The notes under the pieces are model-generated. The model was not told the origin of the DNA. It was given only the letters and a program-made list of their open reading frames with translations, and made no database searches. 60,000 nucleotides of DNA from Tubiluchus corallicola. Its lineage: Eukaryota > Priapulida > Priapulimorpha > Priapulimorphida > Tubiluchidae. A program made the position numbers and the translations under genes. Below, piece after piece: positions 56,143-60,000 of this stretch (position 1 is the first letter of the stretch; every line of letters begins with the position of its first letter). Location: positions 188,001-248,000 of the forward strand of contig JAQGDQ010000006.1 of the NCBI GenBank assembly GCA_030141605.1. The letters run 5' to 3'.

Positions 56143-59100
56143 GTGAGTACCAAGTAATATTAATTCGTATTTGAACTGTTTTTTGTTGGAAAGGTATTCC
56201 TTATCCCGAAGCTTCGGACCATGGTACTACTACATTTGGCTTACTAACCACAGTAATTATATGGATGTGGAAGAACAGTGGAGAAGATTACTTGCAGAGT
56301 GAAGGGATCGGTATTTCGAATTTTGCCCAGATATTTTATTGTCTTGATTGCAGTACTAATTTACTAGGAACCAAAGTGAAATCTAGACAATGTACTCGAA
56401 GTTTTTGAGAGTGCAAGAGAATTGAATAAAATAATAATAAAATTGGGTGTTAAATTGGGCCTTTCTAAATTTTTATGTGAATTTATGAATCACGATTATC
56501 ATTAATGTAGGCAGTCGCAAAATCGCAAACAGAGCTGCTGCTAAACCTTGAGTTTTTCGCCACCCTTCCTTTGAATTATATTTTCTGTTTAGTAATAATT
56601 ATAAGTGTGATATGTACAAAAATAAAAATAAAATGAATCTGAACAGAGCTGTAAATAGTGGTGTATAGTGGTGTGATATGTACAACAGGAAAAATAAAAT
56701 GAATCTGAATCTAAGCAGAGCTGTAAATAGTGGTGTAGGCATGTATGCCATCTGTCTAGGCAACACGTCTACAACTCTAGCAGCAACCAGTTTATACAAA
56801 AAATGTTTTTCTTATGTTGGTTAATAAAAGTATTTGCAGTGATCTCCTTCAAATATTACCTAATGTCTGCAAGCCTACTGTTCTTTAACTATGCTGTGTA
56901 AAACAATTGTAGGTTGTGAAGCCTTTAGCTAAAAACTATTGACTGTGCAGCTACACGAACTTAAAAGTATAGATGGAATGACTATATTAAGCAAAAAATG
57001 GTTTAAACATTTAAAAAACTTAATTTAGGTTTGACATAGCTCTTGATGTTAACTTCTTATACCTATAATTTACTACAAAACTGTTACTGTTTAATTCTCT
57101 GTCAGTATATGTTAATTTTACAGTGTTTGAATCCCTGGTAATAGAAATTTTCAGTTATTTTCATCCTTATCATAATAATCTTCAGGGATTGTTGCACGTT
57201 AACCACTCATTGACGCAGTTAGAGGATGTCCAAAGTGAAACACATTTTTCTTAGCTTGGTATATCAGTATCTTAGAAAGTTTGGCGCATATTATGAGCTA
57301 GTTACTACTTACTTAGCTATTACTTAGCTACCGTCACATTTGCGTACTTTTCAAGTTTAAGTGATCAGAGAGAAACTACACCTCAAACTTTTAATGGAAT
57401 TCAACATGCTCAGCTAATGTTCAGTGATGTAACTTGTTACTTAAAAAGTAACCACAATTAAGACATTGTGTAATTGCTTGTGTCAATATGATGCAAAAAG
57501 TGTAGGAAAATTCCTTTTGCAATCTCAAAAATACACACAGGTAAGCCATTGAATCTTCGATTGCCTTTCCTTACATAACAGATTGTGTGTGACGTCCCGT
57601 TAAATGAATGAATGAAAGGCAAGTATGGATCTAACTCTGTTGAAGTACACAGCTGTTTTTTATGTCAAGGGTTACCATATTAAATTGGCTGGTCAAGGAT
57701 TACCAGCCTTTTGTGATGCAAAGCCAATGATGGATCAAATCTTGTTGATACTTTAAATGTAAATGATTGTTACACCAAGATCTCTGAGGCTAATTTGAAT
57801 TGCATCTACTTATATTACCTTTTTTCATAGTTGCTTTTTATCTCATAGCACTCACCTATAGTTTAGACGAGTTTACACTTATGTGTATGTTGGAGCTAGT
57901 ACTTTTCTCTCTTACTTCAGCTTACGTGTGAGTCCTTTTTTCACTTTAACACACTAGTTGTGATTTTGTATAGTAACTAATAACATAGATTTTTTTATTG
58001 TTCTAACCTTTTTTTGTTTTATACACCTGATGCTTTTAAGAAGACTTGTGAAATATTGAAAAGCATTTTGTCTGTAACTGCAAAGTCTGTTATTAGTAGT
58101 AATAACATGTAGTATGTCTTGCTTCATAAAGGATAATCAGATTTATTTTAAAACGCAATTTGCTTTATAGATTCATCTGGTAGATTGTTACTAAATGATG
58201 ACTATTTGCACATGCTGCATAATGTCATCAAAGGAAATACCTGTAATGTTTGTCGCATGTATGATACCCATGCTATCAAATTTAATTGGAAATGAAAAGA
58301 GTCCTTTAGAAATAGCTGAATCAAAATTTTCATCGTAATTGCAAACTGCAAAATAACGGTTGCTTCTAGAATTCATGTGAAAAGTCTTTTTTTTTGTGAA
58401 TACACATGTATGAATACTTGAACAGTAATACATTTGTCTTAATATCTAGCATTTAAAAAGCCTGTTGTTCTTATCTGTACTATTTCTAAGCATGCTATGT
58501 TGGATAGAATGGCAGATAATAGTGAAGTTTAATGAACCTTGATATCGCGTCATCTTATATTTAGGATGTACTGCTAAGTAACTTGGAAACATCATTAACA
58601 AGCTTCGGGAATGTTTGATTTAAATTGATTTATAGCCTAGTGCAATGAGTAAGTCATGATTTGTAATTTGACTGACGCTATAGACATCCTGTACCAGTTG
58701 ACAGAAAACTTAAAAGGAAATATTTACACAGGAACTCACCTTCAGATAACTGTACAAAGTAATGGGCTCCACCGTGACATCGTTTTGGAGTTTGCAAAAA
58801 CTTGGTTAGTTATCTGCAAATGTCATGACTAATAATATACTTATTTAATACTTTTTATCCTCAATTTGCTTTTTGTTATCTTTTTAACCTAATTAAACTG
58901 CAGGTCTTACAATTATTATTATTGGGTAAGCTTGTTACCTTAGCCTATTTACTTGAAATCTTTATGCCTGTGTGACTGTATGTAAATTGTACATAAATTC
59001 CTTCTGATTGGGAGAACTATAGTTGTCAATACTGATTCCTGGATGAGAGCAGCCACTTTGTATCGTGCAGACTATAGATTTTGAAGACCTCTAGGGTGCA

Positions 59101-60000
59101 GAGATGAACTGCACTTTTAACCTGATTTACAGCAATTTGTTGTCCTTTGAAAATCTACCAAAATTGCTAAATCATTCCGTAGCTATATTTTGTATATAAG
59201 TATTGAAAGCTACTGACAATGATTGCTGAAAATCATCGCGCTTATTTAATTCTTGAAGTGTTCTATTGCTTTGTTGCTGATTCATTCAATTTATCAATTA
59301 TTTGAAGAGCGAATTTTATGTAGAAGTGTGCGATTTCAATTGGAAAACTCGTTTCTTTACATAGATTTATCGTGAATTAAATTAATTATCTGTATTCAGG
59401 ATGTATACGGCATGTGTAATAATAATTTTCTGCGTGAAAATTTCCTGCATTCCTGCCATAATTACTACTGGTGGTCGTTTACCCGGCTATTTAAACATTC
59501 ATTCAGTATGGTGTCAATTTATCGGTTAAACGATTCTGTACAAGGTTTACTAAATTTTGTGGCTAAAAATTAAGTTGATGGTTTAGTTTATTGGATTCAC
59601 CATGGTGATGTTCTGGCAAGAAGAGGGTGTGTAAAAAAGCCGTTAGTAATCGTTTAACTGAGTCATCTTGCTCAGTGGGGAGAGCGGCTTGAGTCATCTC
59701 TATTGAAAGCTTGTATGAGATAGGCTGATTATTGAACAGTAGTCACGCGTGAAGTATGCGCGCGTCAGCACATTTGGCTGTTGAAACTTGAAACTGATTG
59801 CCTGCAATTTGCTAAAATTACTTGCCAGGCCGTCATATTCAAAGACTGTCGGAGTTGTAACTGATATGACACAGAAATTCTAGTTAGGAATTTCGCTTTA
59901 CTGAATTTTTAGATCGTTTTTATACAAGTTTCCAGTTACAATATTTGTAATAAGATAATTAAGCGCTTTGACATGCTAAATTTGCTAATGCATATAGTAT
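56143..60000 (+). other. First intron of the myosin gene (open at right edge)
   Basis: No further exon, element or RNA gene could be supported. It holds a local tandem duplication (56600-56735). Near 59661-59690 the phrase TTGCTCAGTGGGGAGAGCGG resembles a tRNA A-box, but no B-box or cloverleaf follows. Confidence 0.5.
56600..56735. repeat. Tandem duplication, ~65 bp unit
   Basis: The phrases GTGTGATATGTACAA, AAAAATAAAATGAATCTGA and AGCAGAGCTGTAAATAGTGG occur twice in the same order with small indels. Confidence 0.85.

Noticed and set aside
59655-59730. Possible tRNA or tRNA-derived SINE (A-box-like GCTCAGTGGGGAGAGCG)
   Set aside because: No matching B-box GGTTCGAATCC, no acceptor stem and no anticodon arm could be drawn.

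Overview
The window is animal nuclear DNA: AT-rich, intron-rich, full of simple repeats and decayed retrotransposons. There are no operons and no bacterial or plasmid features. One gene is a chitin deacetylase-family protein with chitin-binding and LDL-receptor-A domains, transcribed from a TATA/TCA-initiator type promoter. That points to an arthropod or another chitin-making protostome; the species cannot be named from the sequence.

Five protein genes can be built from splice sites and reading frame. (1) A four-exon gene on + (2622-8707) encodes a small basic 154-residue protein. I do not firmly recognise it; its second half recalls small axonemal microtubule-inner proteins. (2) A complete four-exon chitin deacetylase-like gene on - (9314-11993, 520 aa) converges on gene 1, and its catalytic residues look replaced. 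(3) A complete 14-exon DEF8 homologue on - (23239-40777, 724 aa) has a textbook C1 zinc finger, a C-terminal Rubicon-homology region, a long N-terminal extension and one GC-AG intron. (4) A complete three-exon soluble cytochrome b5-like gene on + (47669-53263, 130 aa) has a 5 kb first intron carrying an antisense LINE. (5) The first coding exon of a class I myosin (Myo1D/1G type) lies on + (56036-56142); the rest of that gene lies beyond the right edge.

The remainder is repeats. There are at least six LINE fragments: 3300-4035, 5340-6760, 19830-20525, 43133-43990, 44640-45170 and 49240-52620. A pogo/Tigger-like DNA element lies in a DEF8 intron. A long foldback palindrome lies at 2141-2411. 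Two tandem-repeat fields occur, a ~130-145 bp unit at 1190-1690 and a ~130 bp unit at 19340-20800 that is split by a LINE. Several microsatellites are present. No rRNA, tRNA, CRISPR or viral gene was found.

The five genes have no evident common pathway: cuticle chitin, endolysosome positioning, haem electron transfer, actin motor, and an unknown. I see no new multi-gene system. The most interesting items are the probable chitin deacetylase pseudoenzyme, the small four-exon gene and the foldback element.
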